35,548 nt of DNA, from positions 1 to 35,548 of the forward strand of contig JAFWOY010000037.1 of NCBI GenBank assembly GCA_017509755.1, in the 5' to 3' direction. The position numbers and the translations under genes are program-made. Shown here piece after piece: positions 24,090-33,285 of the stretch. Below the pieces are notes generated by a model, which was given only the letters and a program-made list of their open reading frames with translations, did no database searches and had not been told where the DNA came from. Source of the DNA: Bacteroidales bacterium (GTDB taxonomy: Bacteria > Bacteroidota > Bacteroidia > Bacteroidales > UBA932). Positions within the stretch are counted from its first letter, which is position 1, and each line of letters begins with the position of its first letter.

Positions 24090-25610
24090 CTACTCGATAT
24101 CCTTGAAGGCATACGGGGCGTAGGCATAACCGCGGGCATCGTAAATCGGGAGCAGGGCCCGTACGATGCGGTCCACGAAATCATCATACTCCGTACGTTT
24201 GTCGGGACTCCAGGCTACTTCGGCCAGTGCGGCCAAACGCGGCAGAACCATGTGCTGTACATGGTCGAATGTCGGCACATACTCCGTCCACATATTGGCT
24301 TGGATGCCTTTGATGTGCGCTTTTTCAGACTCGTCGAGCTGATCGTACGGATCGAAACTGTAGCACTTGCGAAGCGGCAGATTGCCACCGATGCCGAGGG
24401 GTTCTCCGTTCCCTTCCGGATCGCCGGTCTGGTAATAGTCGAGGTAGAAATGACTGTTGGGCGTCATAATCACGTCGTTGCCCATCTTCGCCGCGGCGAT
24501 GCCGCCTTTGGCCCCGCGCCACGACATGACCGTCGCGCTCTGGGACACACCGCCGTCGAGAATCTCATCCCAGCCGATGAGCTTGCGTCCCTTGGCAGCC
24601 AGATACTGCTCGACCGTCGTGATCAGATAGCTCTGGAGTTCCGCTTCGCGGGTATAGCCTTTTTCTTTCATGAGAGCCTGGCACTTCGGGCATTTCTCCC
24701 ACTCATCCCGCGGAGCCTCATCACCGCCGATGTGGATGTATTCCGACGGGAAGATATCACAGATCTCATCGAGCACTTTCTCCAGGAATGTCACGGTCTC
24801 AGGATTGCCGGCGCAGAACACTTCGGGGAAGACGCCCCAGGTTGTCTGCACTTTGTAGGGATAGTTGGCACCCCGGCATCCCAACTCGGGATAGCTGGCC
24901 AAAGCAGCGGAAGCGTGACCGGGCATCTCGATCTCCGGAATCACCGTGATAAAGCGCTCGGCTGCATAAGCGACGATTTCGCGCATCTGGTCCTGGGTAT
25001 AGAAGCCGCCGTAAGGCGTTCCGTCATACTGGTCCGAGCCATAGTGGCCGACCAGCGTTTCGGCCCGCTGCGAACCGACTTCGGTCAGGCGCGGATAACG
25101 TTTGATCTCGGCCCGCCAGCCCTGGTCGTCGGTCAGGTGCCAGTGGAAGACATTGATCTTGTGCAGGGCCAGCATATCGATGAAAGATTTCACCTCATCG
25201 ACCGAGAAGAAATGACGGCAACAGTCGAGATGGGCACCGCGATAGACAAAGGTCGGCTTGTCTTGGATGAGCAAGCCCGGAATACGGTTACTACCTGCCT
25301 TTTCGACCTGGGCAAGAATCTGGAGCAACGTCTGCCGGGCCCAGAACGCACCCGCGTCCGAACCGGCAGTTACCTTCACTTTCCCCTTCCGGGTATCCAG
25401 AATATATTCCTCTGATGCGAGTTTCGCATCAATGACAGTACGGATCTTGGGCATGGACCCAGGAGCGGAAAGACGGACGCCACGGCCACCCGCCTGCATG
25501 GAAACCGGGTTGGGCACAATGACGACATCCACGGGCACAGTTTCTTTACCACAGGCCACTGCGATAACCAGCAGCAGCGCGGACAACAGGGTTTGACAAA
25601 AACGTTTCAT
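24090..25610 (-). CDS. GH20 beta-N-acetylhexosaminidase, lipoprotein
   Basis: 506-residue exo-glycosidase that removes terminal GlcNAc or GalNAc, for example from host glycans or chitin- and peptidoglycan-derived sugars. The signal ends in VIAVAC (Cys20), suggesting lipid anchoring. A GH20b-like N-terminal domain precedes the catalytic barrel: FHWHLTDDQGWR, IPEIEMPGHASAALASYPEL, and the catalytic pair Asp297-Glu298 in HIGGDEAP. MSWRG follows. The start at 25610 is chosen because it opens the signal peptide; the longer frame runs into the DUF368 gene. It lies 13 bases downstream of that gene and is probably cotranscribed. Confidence 0.94.
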   Translation of the reverse strand: MKRFCQTLLSALLLVIAVACGKETVPVDVVIVPNPVSMQAGGRGVRLSAPGSMPKIRTVIDAKLASEEYILDTRKGKVKVTAGSDAGAFWARQTLLQILAQVEKAGSNRIPGLLIQDKPTFVYRGAHLDCCRHFFSVDEVKSFIDMLALHKINVFHWHLTDDQGWRAEIKRYPRLTEVGSQRAETLVGHYGSDQYDGTPYGGFYTQDQMREIVAYAAERFITVIPEIEMPGHASAALASYPELGCRGANYPYKVQTTWGVFPEVFCAGNPETVTFLEKVLDEICDIFPSEYIHIGGDEAPRDEWEKCPKCQALMKEKGYTREAELQSYLITTVEQYLAAKGRKLIGWDEILDGGVSQSATVMSWRGAKGGIAAAKMGNDVIMTPNSHFYLDYYQTGDPEGNGEPLGIGGNLPLRKCYSFDPYDQLDESEKAHIKGIQANMWTEYVPTFDHVQHMVLPRLAALAEVAWSPDKRTEYDDFVDRIVRALLPIYDARGYAYAPYAFKDIE

Positions 25611-25623
25611 GGGTATATCAGTG

Positions 25624-26493
25624 TTATTTTGAATGAGCAGCGTTACGGGTAGCCAACCATTCGATACCCAGCACGAACGCGATGCCGAGCACGCACCAGA
25701 GCACGGCCGCCCCATAATGGGGATCCGGGAGTGCTTTGACGCTTTCGTTGGCCCAGGGCCAGACCTTGACCAGGGAACCCAGCACAAAGCCCAGCAGCAC
25801 CAGCATGGTCTGTTTCTCGAAACGGCCGAGCAGCCAGTGCAGGAATTTGGAAAAAGCCAGGATACCGACCACACAGCCGATTGCAAAGACAATCAGCACA
25901 GGCCAGTTCAAGTCGGCCACTGCCTGCATGATGTGGTCGTACTTGCCCATAATCACCAGGATAAAACTGCCGGAAATGCCGGGCAGGATCATGGTACAGA
26001 CCGCAATGGCACCGCACAAGAAGATGAAGAACCAGTTGTCCGGCGTCTGCGTAGGAGACAGCGTACACACCAGCAGGCCCAGGGCCACGCCGCCAAGCGT
26101 GAAAAGGATCTCTTTAATCCCCCACCCTTTGATATCCTTGAACATCAGAATGGCCGACGCGACGATCAGGCCGAAAAAGAACGCCCAGGTCTGGACAGGA
26201 TGGTGTGCCAGTACATAAGTCATCAGTTTGGCCAGGGAAAAGACACTCAGCACCACACCGATCGCCAGCCAGAGAAGGAACGTGCCGTGGACCTGCTTCC
26301 AGAAGCCTTTGAAATCCCCTTTGAGCAGCGCCTTCCAGGTATCCTTGACCATCAGGCTGTTGAGCGCCTCGATAATCTCCTTGTAAATGCCCGTGATCAG
26401 GGCAATGGTGCCGCCGGAGACGCCCGGCACCACATTCGCCGCGCCCATGAAAAAACCTTTGAGCGCAACAATCAGGTTCTGAACAAGTTTCAT
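25624..26493 (-). CDS. DUF368-family membrane protein (polyprenyl-phosphate translocase family)
   Basis: 289-residue protein with about eight to nine transmembrane helices. The family signature GFFMGAANVVPGVSGGTIAL lies near the N-terminus, and a partial repeat of it (ILPGISGSFILVIMG) occurs in the second half, as in DUF368 proteins. Recent work on this family identifies members as carriers that flip undecaprenyl phosphate back across the inner membrane for reuse in wall and surface-glycan synthesis. The start at 26493 is used because the upstream extension falls in the ppdK terminator. It precedes GH20 in one operon. Confidence 0.85.
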   Translation of the reverse strand: MKLVQNLIVALKGFFMGAANVVPGVSGGTIALITGIYKEIIEALNSLMVKDTWKALLKGDFKGFWKQVHGTFLLWLAIGVVLSVFSLAKLMTYVLAHHPVQTWAFFFGLIVASAILMFKDIKGWGIKEILFTLGGVALGLLVCTLSPTQTPDNWFFIFLCGAIAVCTMILPGISGSFILVIMGKYDHIMQAVADLNWPVLIVFAIGCVVGILAFSKFLHWLLGRFEKQTMLVLLGFVLGSLVKVWPWANESVKALPDPHYGAAVLWCVLGIAFVLGIEWLATRNAAHSK

Positions 26494-26498
26494 ATCAC

Positions 26499-26531
26499 AA
26501 AAAAAAGCCCTTCCGTTCACGCGGAAGGGCT
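26499..26531 (-). terminator. Rho-independent terminator of ppdK
   Basis: Perfect 10-bp stem AGCCCTTCCG/CGGAAGGGCT (26506-26515 and 26522-26531) with a 6-base loop. On the minus strand it is followed by eight T residues. It lies 15 bases after the ppdK stop and just before the DUF368 start, so DUF368/GH20 need their own promoter or read-through. Confidence 0.92.
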
Positions 26532-26546
26532 CGTTTCCACAAAAGG

Positions 26547-29261
26547 CTATTGTTCGTCTTCGATGGCAGCCTGCGCAGCGGCCAGGCGTGCGATCGGCAC
26601 GCGGAACGGCGAGCAGGACACATAATTCAAACCAATCTTATGGCAGAATTTCACCGAAGCGGGATCGCCGCCGTGCTCACCGCAGATACCGCACTTGAGG
26701 TTCTCGCGGGTGGAGCGTCCGGCTTTGACAGCGTAATCGACCAGTTTGCCGACAGCCTTGGTATCCAGCGTCTTGAACGGGTCGGCATCCAGGATCTTGT
26801 TGCCCAGGTAGTCGCCCATGAAGGTGCTCACGTCGTCGCGGCTGAAGCCGAAGGTCATCTGGGTAAGGTCGTTCGTACCGAAGGAGAAGAACTCGGCGGT
26901 GCGGGCCATCCGGTCGGCGGTCAGGGCAGCGCGCGGAATCTCGATCATCGTACCGAACTTGTAGTCAATGTGCTCGTTCATGCGGGCCTCGACTTCGACG
27001 CGAATCTTTTCGCAGATGGCGCGCTGGAAGCGGAGCTCACGCTCAGAGATCGTGACCGGGATCATGATCTCAGGCATCGGGTTGTAGCCTTCTTTCTTCA
27101 GTTCGATGGCCGCCGTGAAGATGGCGCGGAACTGGGTCTCGGAGATCATCGGATAGGTGATATGGAGACGGACACCGCGGTGACCCATCATCGGGTTGAC
27201 CTCATGCAGGCTTTCACCCCGTTTCTCGATATCGCGCGTCGAGATGTGAAGCTCTTCAGCCAGTTCGGCCTTCTTGTCTTCGGTCTGCGGCACGAATTCG
27301 TGCAACGGCGGGTCAAGGAGACGGAAGGTCACGGGCTTGCCGTCCATCACCTTCATCGTGCCCTTGACAGAGGCTTTGATGTACGGCTCGAGTTCATTCA
27401 GGGCCGCACGGCGCTCGTCGTCAGTTTTGGAAAGGATCATCTTGCGAAGCTTGCCCAGCGGGGTCTCGGAGTTCTTTCCATAGAACATGTGCTCGATACG
27501 GAACAGGCCGATACCTTCCGCACCGAAGCTAAGGGCGCGGGCCGTATCCTCCGGGTTGTCGGCGTTGGTGCGGACACCCATCTTGCGGAACTTGTCGGCG
27601 ATGGCCATGAACTTCACGAAACGCGGGTTGTCGGAAGCGTCCATGGTCTCGATCTTGTCGGCATAGACGGCACCCTTCGCGCCGTTGAGGGAGAAATACT
27701 CACCTTCATGATACACCTTGTCGCTGCCCACGAACGAAACTTCCTTCTTCTCGAGGTTGATCTTCATGTCCTCGCAACCGACGATGCAGCACTTGCCCCA
27801 GCCACGGGCCACGAGGGCCGCATGCGAGGTCATACCACCTTTCTGGGTCAGGATACCGGCGGCGGCACGCATGCCTTCCACATCTTCCGGAGAGGTCTCT
27901 TCGCGGACGAGAATCACTTTCTTCTTCATGGCGGCGGCTTTCACGGCATCCGCATTGGTGAAGACGATGGTACCGACGGCACCACCCGGGGAAGCCGGAA
28001 GACCGTGGGCCACGACCTTGGCTTTCTTCTCGGAAGCGGGGTCAAGGATCGGGTGCAGGATCTCGTCGAGCTGAGCAGGCGAAACGCGCGTCACAGCGGT
28101 CTTCTCATCGATCATGCCTTCTTCCAGCATATCCATGGCCATGTTGAGGGCGGCCAGGCCGGTGCGTTTGCCGATACGGCACTGGAGCATCCAGAGTTTG
28201 CCTTCCTGGATCGTGAATTCGATGTCCTGCATATCGTTGAAGTGCTTCTCCAGGAGCATGCGGATGTCATCGAGTTCCTTGTAAACCTCAGGCATGGCGT
28301 CTTCAAGGGACTTCAGGTGCGCATTCTGCGGGCTCTTGGTCGCATTGTTCAGCGGGTTCGGGGTGCGGATACCGGCCACGACATCCTCGCCCTGGGCGTT
28401 GATGAGCCACTCACCATAGAATTTATTGTCTCCGTTGGCAGGATTGCGGGAGAAGGCCACACCCGTTGCAGAGGTGTCACCCATGTTACCGAACACCATG
28501 GACTGGACGTTCACAGCCGTGCCCCAGTCATCAGGAATACCTTCGATCTGGCGATACTTGATGGCGCGCTTGCCGTTCCAGGATTTGAACACGCCGCCGA
28601 TGGAGCCCCAGAGCTGAGCCTCGGCCGTGTCGGGGAACTCGACGCCGAGAACCTCTTTGATACGCACTTTGAAACGCTCGGCCAGGTCCTTGAGTTCCTC
28701 AGCGGTAATTTCCGTGTCAGATTTGTAACCCTTGGCTTCCTTGAGGTCTTCCATCATCTTGTCGAGCTGCTGACGGATGGCCTTGCCGTCTTCCGGCTCG
28801 ATGCCTTCGGCCTTCTCCATCACGACGTCGGAGTACATCATGATCAGACGGCGGTAAGCGTCATACACGAAGCGGGGGTTCTGGGTCTTCTCGATCATAC
28901 CCGGAATGGTCGCTGAGCACAGGCCTATGTTCAGGATGGTGTCCATCATACCCGGCATGGAGCTGCGGGCACCGGAACGGCAGCTGACGAGCAGCGGGTT
29001 CTTCGGGTCACCGAACTTCTTGCCCATGATGGCTTCCGTCGCCTTGAGGGCTTCAGCCACATCATTCTTCAATTCCGCGGTATAGCCGCCACCCAGGGCA
29101 TAATACTCTGTGCAGCATTCCGTGGTGATGGTGAAACCAGCAGGGACAGGAATACCCAACGTGCACATTTCAGCGAGGTTGGCACCCTTGCCTCCGAGGA
29201 GGTTGCGCATCTGGCCGTTGCCTTCCGCTTCCTTGCCTCCGAATCGATAAACTCTTTTCAT
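26547..29261 (-). CDS. ppdK: Pyruvate, phosphate dikinase
   Basis: 904-residue enzyme interconverting pyruvate + ATP + phosphate and phosphoenolpyruvate + AMP + pyrophosphate, important in anaerobic glycolysis and gluconeogenesis of this group. The N-terminal ATP-grasp domain starts MKRVYRFGGKEAEGNG with LLGGKGANLAEM. The phosphohistidine domain has GGMTSHAALVARG, with His480 as the carrier. The C-terminal PEP/pyruvate barrel ends with the catalytic CGICGEHGGDP. The length is normal. It is flanked by its own promoter (TACTTTTG) and terminator, so it is a single-gene transcript. Confidence 0.97.
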   Translation of the reverse strand: MKRVYRFGGKEAEGNGQMRNLLGGKGANLAEMCTLGIPVPAGFTITTECCTEYYALGGGYTAELKNDVAEALKATEAIMGKKFGDPKNPLLVSCRSGARSSMPGMMDTILNIGLCSATIPGMIEKTQNPRFVYDAYRRLIMMYSDVVMEKAEGIEPEDGKAIRQQLDKMMEDLKEAKGYKSDTEITAEELKDLAERFKVRIKEVLGVEFPDTAEAQLWGSIGGVFKSWNGKRAIKYRQIEGIPDDWGTAVNVQSMVFGNMGDTSATGVAFSRNPANGDNKFYGEWLINAQGEDVVAGIRTPNPLNNATKSPQNAHLKSLEDAMPEVYKELDDIRMLLEKHFNDMQDIEFTIQEGKLWMLQCRIGKRTGLAALNMAMDMLEEGMIDEKTAVTRVSPAQLDEILHPILDPASEKKAKVVAHGLPASPGGAVGTIVFTNADAVKAAAMKKKVILVREETSPEDVEGMRAAAGILTQKGGMTSHAALVARGWGKCCIVGCEDMKINLEKKEVSFVGSDKVYHEGEYFSLNGAKGAVYADKIETMDASDNPRFVKFMAIADKFRKMGVRTNADNPEDTARALSFGAEGIGLFRIEHMFYGKNSETPLGKLRKMILSKTDDERRAALNELEPYIKASVKGTMKVMDGKPVTFRLLDPPLHEFVPQTEDKKAELAEELHISTRDIEKRGESLHEVNPMMGHRGVRLHITYPMISETQFRAIFTAAIELKKEGYNPMPEIMIPVTISERELRFQRAICEKIRVEVEARMNEHIDYKFGTMIEIPRAALTADRMARTAEFFSFGTNDLTQMTFGFSRDDVSTFMGDYLGNKILDADPFKTLDTKAVGKLVDYAVKAGRSTRENLKCGICGEHGGDPASVKFCHKIGLNYVSCSPFRVPIARLAAAQAAIEDEQ

Positions 29262-29310
29262 AAATCGTATTACGTTTTTGGATTAAATAATGATTCTCAA
29301 ATTCATCTTA

Positions 29311-29347
29311 CAAAAGTATTAAAAATATCATAAAAATCCTAAATTTG
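29311..29347. promoter_or_regulatory. Divergent -7 elements for ppdK (minus) and CBM9-like gene (plus)
   Basis: On the minus strand, 29311-29318 reads TACTTTTG and serves ppdK, with a leader of about 43 bases. On the plus strand, 29340-29347 reads TAAATTTG and ends five bases before the first ATG of the CBM9-like gene. The surrounding DNA is strongly A+T-rich. Confidence 0.55.
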
Positions 29348-29351
29348 CAGT

Positions 29352-30032
29352 ATGAAACTGATGCTTATGACTATTCTCGTTGCCAAAGTGGCCTTTTCCA
29401 CCCCGGAACCAGCCCTCGAAGAAGTGAAGGCGAAGTTCGATGAAGCCGCCGTGCAGTGGCATGCCATCGATGTCGTCAATTGGCCTGCCTACCCCTACAA
29501 GCCGGAAGTCGAATTCCGGATCATGCACTCGGAAACCGAGATTTATCTCCAGTATCACGTCAAGGAGAACGGCGCCCGTGCCACGTTCGACTATGATGCC
29601 GGCTCCCGCCCGTACACCGACGACTGCGTAGAATTCTTCATGATTCCTTCGGATCGTGACAGCAGCTATTTCAACCTCGAAATGAACTGCATCGGCCACG
29701 GTACCTTCCACTATGGCCCCAACCGCCACGAACGCCATCGCTGCGGTGACGAGATCGTCAGCCAGATCCGCCGCGAATCCACCCTCGGCAGCAAAGCCTT
29801 CGGCATGCGCGAAGGCCCGCAGGAATGGACGCTGACTATCGCCATTCCCAAACGCCTCTACGCCCAGGTGGACCTTGACCTGACGTCATTCAGCGGCCGG
29901 ACCGTCCGCGCCAATTTCTACAAATGCGGCGATGACACGGCAGTCCCCCACTACCTGAGCTGGAACCCGATTCCCATCCCGAAACCCAACTTCCACACCC
30001 CGGAACATTTCGGAGAAATCCGCTTCGAATAG
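29352..30032 (+). CDS. Carbohydrate-binding family 9-like protein
   Basis: 226-residue protein of the CBM9-like type found alone in many Bacteroidetes. Typical segments are HAIDVVNWPAYPYKPEVEF, EIYLQYHVKENGARA, DDCVEFFMIPSDRD and ANFYKCGDDTAVPHYLSWNP. It has no convincing signal peptide; the N-terminus MKLMLMTILVAKVAF is probably the first strand. The first ATG lies only five bases past a -7 element, so Met4 (29361) or Met6 (29367) may be the true start. No enzyme domain is attached. The ligand is unknown, and sugar binding is inferred only from the fold. It converges on the M14 gene, three bases apart. Confidence 0.78.
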   Translation: MKLMLMTILVAKVAFSTPEPALEEVKAKFDEAAVQWHAIDVVNWPAYPYKPEVEFRIMHSETEIYLQYHVKENGARATFDYDAGSRPYTDDCVEFFMIPSDRDSSYFNLEMNCIGHGTFHYGPNRHERHRCGDEIVSQIRRESTLGSKAFGMREGPQEWTLTIAIPKRLYAQVDLDLTSFSGRTVRANFYKCGDDTAVPHYLSWNPIPIPKPNFHTPEHFGEIRFE

Positions 30033-30035
30033 ATT

Positions 30036-32561
30036 CTACCGCATCGAGGCGGGGCTGACCAGCTCGGGCCAAAACATGGCGTTGGCGGTCAGTTTGCCTG
30101 TCCCATACCAGATGGCACGGAAATTCGGATCGATGGTCATACTGATGACCCTCCCACGTCCCAGCGCCGTCAGCACTGTCACGGGCGTCCCGGCCAGCAT
30201 TTCCTGAAGCCGGGGCAGCAGGTTGCCCGACAGCAGCACCGGATCGGAATGGATCAGCGGCGTACGGAGTTTGTTCGGCAGCGGCTCGAGAATCAGCGTG
30301 TTGTTTTTGAAGACCGGCAACCGATCTGCTTGGTAGCCCCAGCCCATTGGATGGGTGCGGTCAATGCCGGCTTCCACAATCACGCCGTTGATGCTCCGCG
30401 CCCGCGTGGCGACGGAGAGTTTTCCATACGGGATATCCGTGTCAATCGGATTGGATTTGGCAGCCAGCGCATCGAGGCCCAGACGGCGAAGGAAATTAGC
30501 CCCCTGCTCCAGCGTGACCAGCGTACCGCCGCGCTCCACCCAGGAGCGGATTTTCGCGATGGCCGCGGCATTCATAGAACCGTGGCCCGAAGTCACGAAG
30601 AGCACATTGTACCGGTCCAGGTCCACACCGCCCATCCCGTCGGAAGGCAGGATGCTCAGTGGCATCTTGTAATGTTGGTCCATCAGATGCCACAGGCCGC
30701 CGACGGCTACCGACGCGGCTTCCGGTCCGCCAATCACCGCAACACGCGGAAGACGCACCGTCGCCAAGGTTCCACTGCCCACGTTGTGACCGGCCGTATA
30801 ACCGCTTTCCAGCGCGTGGACATCGACGCCGTCTTCCAGGGCAATCCGTTCCATCAGGGCGTGAATCCCATCCTGAGGCACCGACTGGTAAGCGGGGCCA
30901 AGCGGAACGATGACGGTCCCGGGGGCGAAGGTTTTTCCATTGGCCTGCAAACCATCCTGAGCGACCTTGGCAAAGACGCCGGCGGAAAGAAGGCGGTAGA
31001 GCGCACGGGGTGCGTAGAATCCGGTCCACTCAAACGCATAAGCGTACGAAGCGCGGTTGAATGTACCGGCAGGTTGCGGCTCGGAATAATGGAACTTCGC
31101 CCCTTGCGAAGCGGCATCCACTTTCACGCACGGCAGATTGAACGACATCGGGAGTGTCCATCCGGTAATGTCGTAGGAAAGGCTGTCCGCATACTGCTCC
31201 CGAACCTCAAAGATAATCTCAACCATCCGGTGATGGGCCTGTCGCACCGGCACCACGAAAGCGGAATCCGGCACAAACGTGTGTCCGCCAGCCGTCAGTT
31301 TCTTTCCGAGCCGATAGATATCGACATTGTTGCGGGAAACGAGTTCCGCCAGGCGATACGCCGATACGGCGTCACCGGAAGTGCCGAAGACATAGTATCC
31401 GAAACCCTCCTTGGACGTCGTCCGATAAAAGCGTTTCTGGTATTCCAACAACTCTTCCCGCATATCCGTCGCGCCCTGCAGGGTAGCCAGTTCCGTTGTA
31501 AGCTGGTTGTGGATGGTCATCGGGAAGGACAGCATCCCGTTGGCCGTCTGACGCAGGAATCCGCGGGAACTTTGCTCCTCCCAGAGCAAGGCGATGCCGC
31601 CATAGAAATCCAGATACTCGCGGCCGCGACCCGGGAAATAGTCGTCGAAAACCTCCCCGGAGAAATACATCAGTCCCTGTCGGTCGAAGGCGGGCACATA
31701 ATAGTCGCGGGCCAGGCGGCGGATGAACTCCCGGCAATCTTCGGTAATCAGCGGATGCCAGCGCGTCGGTTCGCCGGGCGAGAAATGGTAATTGGCATCG
31801 GATCCCTGTTCGTGCGCACAGGTATATACATTGGGTTTCCACTCATGCATCGCGACGGCGCGAGAACGCGATTCCGGTTGCGTCTGATTGATCCAGTCGC
31901 GGTTCAGGTCGAACCAGTAGTGGTTGGACCGGCCGCCCGGCCACGTCTCCGTATGCTCGAGTTCCTGGCTGTCGGGGTTCGGTACGGCACTCCGGTGTGA
32001 ATTGACCCACTCCGTAAAACGGCCGATCCCGTCTGGATTGATCATCGGGTCGATCAGGACGATATTGTTCTCCAGCACCTTCTGCGTATAGGGTGTCTGT
32101 GCCGCGGCCAGATGGTACGCGAGCAGCAGCGATGCGTTGAATCCACTCGTTTCGTTGCCGTGGATGCTGTTGCCGAACCAGTTGAACACCGGTCCGGTAG
32201 TCTTTCCGTCGGCTGACGGGTCGCTCAGCAAATCGTGTTCGGCCTTGATGCGGTCTATGTTGCGGATGTTTTCTTCCGTCGAAATGATCAGCAGATAAAG
32301 CGGCCGCCTCTCGTGCGTCCATCCATATTGGCGCAGCAGCACACGGTCGGAAGCCGCCGCCAGCGCCTTGATATAATTCACACCCTGTTCCGGCGTAATC
32401 TGGAACTCGCCGATCTCAAAGCCGAGAACGGAGGAAGGCGTGGGTATGTGCTTGTCATAATTACAGGTGTCCGGCAGGAAATAGTCCAGGGCCACGGGAT
32501 CCTGGGCAGCCGCGCCCCAAGCGAATGTCAGGCAGAGGAGGAGGCTGAATATTGTACGCAT
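30036..32561 (-). CDS. Secreted M14-family zinc carboxypeptidase
   Basis: 841-residue exported metallopeptidase. The signal peptide is residues 1-20 (ending GAAAQ). The catalytic domain carries zinc ligands His134 and Glu137 in NSIHGNETSG, the NPDG motif, substrate-binding Asn220-Arg221 (FDLNRDW), and a third ligand probably at His250 in CAHEQG. The usual DxHE motif has Cys at the Asp-equivalent position. A long C-terminal half (about 400-841) includes a class-I-amidotransferase-like segment (YNVLFVTSGHGSMNAAAIAK, then SWVERGGTLVTLEQGA) seen in other large Bacteroidetes M14 proteins. It probably trims C-terminal residues from peptides in the periplasm or outside the cell. Confidence 0.92.
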   Translation of the reverse strand: MRTIFSLLLCLTFAWGAAAQDPVALDYFLPDTCNYDKHIPTPSSVLGFEIGEFQITPEQGVNYIKALAAASDRVLLRQYGWTHERRPLYLLIISTEENIRNIDRIKAEHDLLSDPSADGKTTGPVFNWFGNSIHGNETSGFNASLLLAYHLAAAQTPYTQKVLENNIVLIDPMINPDGIGRFTEWVNSHRSAVPNPDSQELEHTETWPGGRSNHYWFDLNRDWINQTQPESRSRAVAMHEWKPNVYTCAHEQGSDANYHFSPGEPTRWHPLITEDCREFIRRLARDYYVPAFDRQGLMYFSGEVFDDYFPGRGREYLDFYGGIALLWEEQSSRGFLRQTANGMLSFPMTIHNQLTTELATLQGATDMREELLEYQKRFYRTTSKEGFGYYVFGTSGDAVSAYRLAELVSRNNVDIYRLGKKLTAGGHTFVPDSAFVVPVRQAHHRMVEIIFEVREQYADSLSYDITGWTLPMSFNLPCVKVDAASQGAKFHYSEPQPAGTFNRASYAYAFEWTGFYAPRALYRLLSAGVFAKVAQDGLQANGKTFAPGTVIVPLGPAYQSVPQDGIHALMERIALEDGVDVHALESGYTAGHNVGSGTLATVRLPRVAVIGGPEAASVAVGGLWHLMDQHYKMPLSILPSDGMGGVDLDRYNVLFVTSGHGSMNAAAIAKIRSWVERGGTLVTLEQGANFLRRLGLDALAAKSNPIDTDIPYGKLSVATRARSINGVIVEAGIDRTHPMGWGYQADRLPVFKNNTLILEPLPNKLRTPLIHSDPVLLSGNLLPRLQEMLAGTPVTVLTALGRGRVISMTIDPNFRAIWYGTGKLTANAMFWPELVSPASMR

Positions 32562-32627
32562 AACGGGAAGATTTTAGGGTTTGCTTCTTTTTCACTGTAA
32601 AAATATGAAGAAAAAAATAAAAAAAAG

Positions 32628-32657
32628 TTGCAGGTACAAAAATAATTTGTACTTTTG
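32628..32657 (+). promoter_or_regulatory. Strong promoter of rplS, overlapping a possible M14 promoter
   Basis: TTG (32628-32630), 19 bases, then TACTTTTG (32650-32657) is a full consensus match for rplS. On the other strand, 32637-32644 reads TATTTTTG and could be the -7 box of the divergent M14 gene, so the two promoters would overlap. Confidence 0.72.
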
Positions 32658-32663
32658 CAGTCC

Positions 32664-32751
32664 CGAAAACGAAGCAACCTCTTGCGAAAGCGATCAGAAG
32701 AAATCCAGCAACGTTGCACTGAAGAGTGACGGGTAAATTTTATAAGAGACT
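32664..32751 (+). ncRNA. rplS 5' leader, possible autoregulatory structure
   Basis: About 88 transcribed, untranslated bases precede rplS. CCCG near the 5' end (32662-32665) can pair with CGGG (32729-32732). A small CTTGC-GAAA-GCGA hairpin and a GCAACGTTGC self-complementary block (32708-32717) lie between. Ribosomal-protein leaders often bind their own product; that role here is a guess. Confidence 0.35.
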
Positions 32752-33147
32752 ATGGATTTAATGAAAGTGGCCTGCGACGCGCTGGCACAAGAACAAAAAC
32801 AGTATCCTGATTTCAAAGCCGGTGACACCATCACCGTGGCTTACAAGATTAAGGAAGACAACGCCAAGGGTGACAGCAAGGAGCGTATCCAGAAATTCCG
32901 CGGTATCGTGATCCAGAAACGTGGTGCTGGTATCTCCAAGACGTTCACCGTCCGCAAGATGTCGAACGGAATCGGAGTTGAGCGTATTTTCCCGTACAAC
33001 TCCCCTTTCATCGACTCGATTGAACTCAACAAATCCGGTAAAGTACGTCGTGCACGTATCTTCTACCTCAGAGGCCTGACCGGCAAGAAAGCCCGGATCA
33101 AGGAGAAAAAGAGAGCTACCGTCTCCGCCGCAACTGCAGCCGAGTAA
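32752..33147 (+). CDS. rplS: 50S ribosomal protein L19
   Basis: 131-residue ribosomal protein at the 30S-50S interface. Family segments are [49 protein letters not shown] and [20 protein letters not shown]. The C-terminus carries a short Ala-rich extension ([10 protein letters not shown]). It has a strong promoter and a roughly 90-base leader. tRNA-Arg(ACG) begins 17 bases after the stop with no terminator between, so both are probably on one transcript that ends at the terminator at 33243. Confidence 0.98.
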   Translation: MDLMKVACDALAQEQKQYPDFKAGDTITVAYKIKEDNAKGDSKERIQKFRGIVIQKRGAGISKTFTVRKMSNGIGVERIFPYNSPFIDSIELNKSGKVRRARIFYLRGLTGKKARIKEKKRATVSAATAAE

Positions 33148-33164
33148 CCAAGGTACTCGATATT

Positions 33165-33241
33165 GGCTCCCTAGCTCAACTGAATAGAGCATCTGACTAC
33201 GGATCAGAAGGTTATGGGTTTGAATCCCGTGGGAGTCACCA
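33165..33241 (+). tRNA. tRNA-Arg(ACG)
   Basis: The acceptor GGCTCCC pairs with GGGAGTC (one G-U). The D arm is GCTC/GAGC. The anticodon stem TCTGA/TCAGA has loop CTACGGA, giving anticodon ACG (codons CGN, read as inosine after editing). The T arm is ATGGG-TTTGAAT-CCCGT. CCA is encoded. The character of the DNA changes right after its 3' end, which makes it the likely insertion target of a mobile element. Confidence 0.95.
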
Positions 33242-33242
33242 G

Positions 33243-33278
33243 AAAACCCCGTCAGAACGCACTCTGACGGGGTTTTTC
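33243..33278 (+). terminator. Rho-independent terminator after rplS/tRNA-Arg
   Basis: AAAACCCCGTCAGA (33243-33256) and TCTGACGGGGTTTT (33263-33276) form a perfect 14-bp stem with a 6-base loop, followed by more T residues. It starts two bases after the tRNA CCA. The A-run/T-run symmetry would let it work in both directions. Confidence 0.93.
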
Positions 33279-33285
33279 TATGTAT

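Noticed and set aside
26550..28916. 788-codon open frame on the plus strand opposite ppdK
   Set aside because: It is a shadow of a high-GC gene: ppdK is a full-length textbook enzyme on the other strand, and the antisense protein is His/Val/Glu-rich with no family motifs.
30249..32000. 583-codon open frame on the plus strand opposite the M14 gene
   Set aside because: It lies wholly inside the carboxypeptidase gene, is rich in Arg/His/Gln, and has no recognisable domain or promoter.
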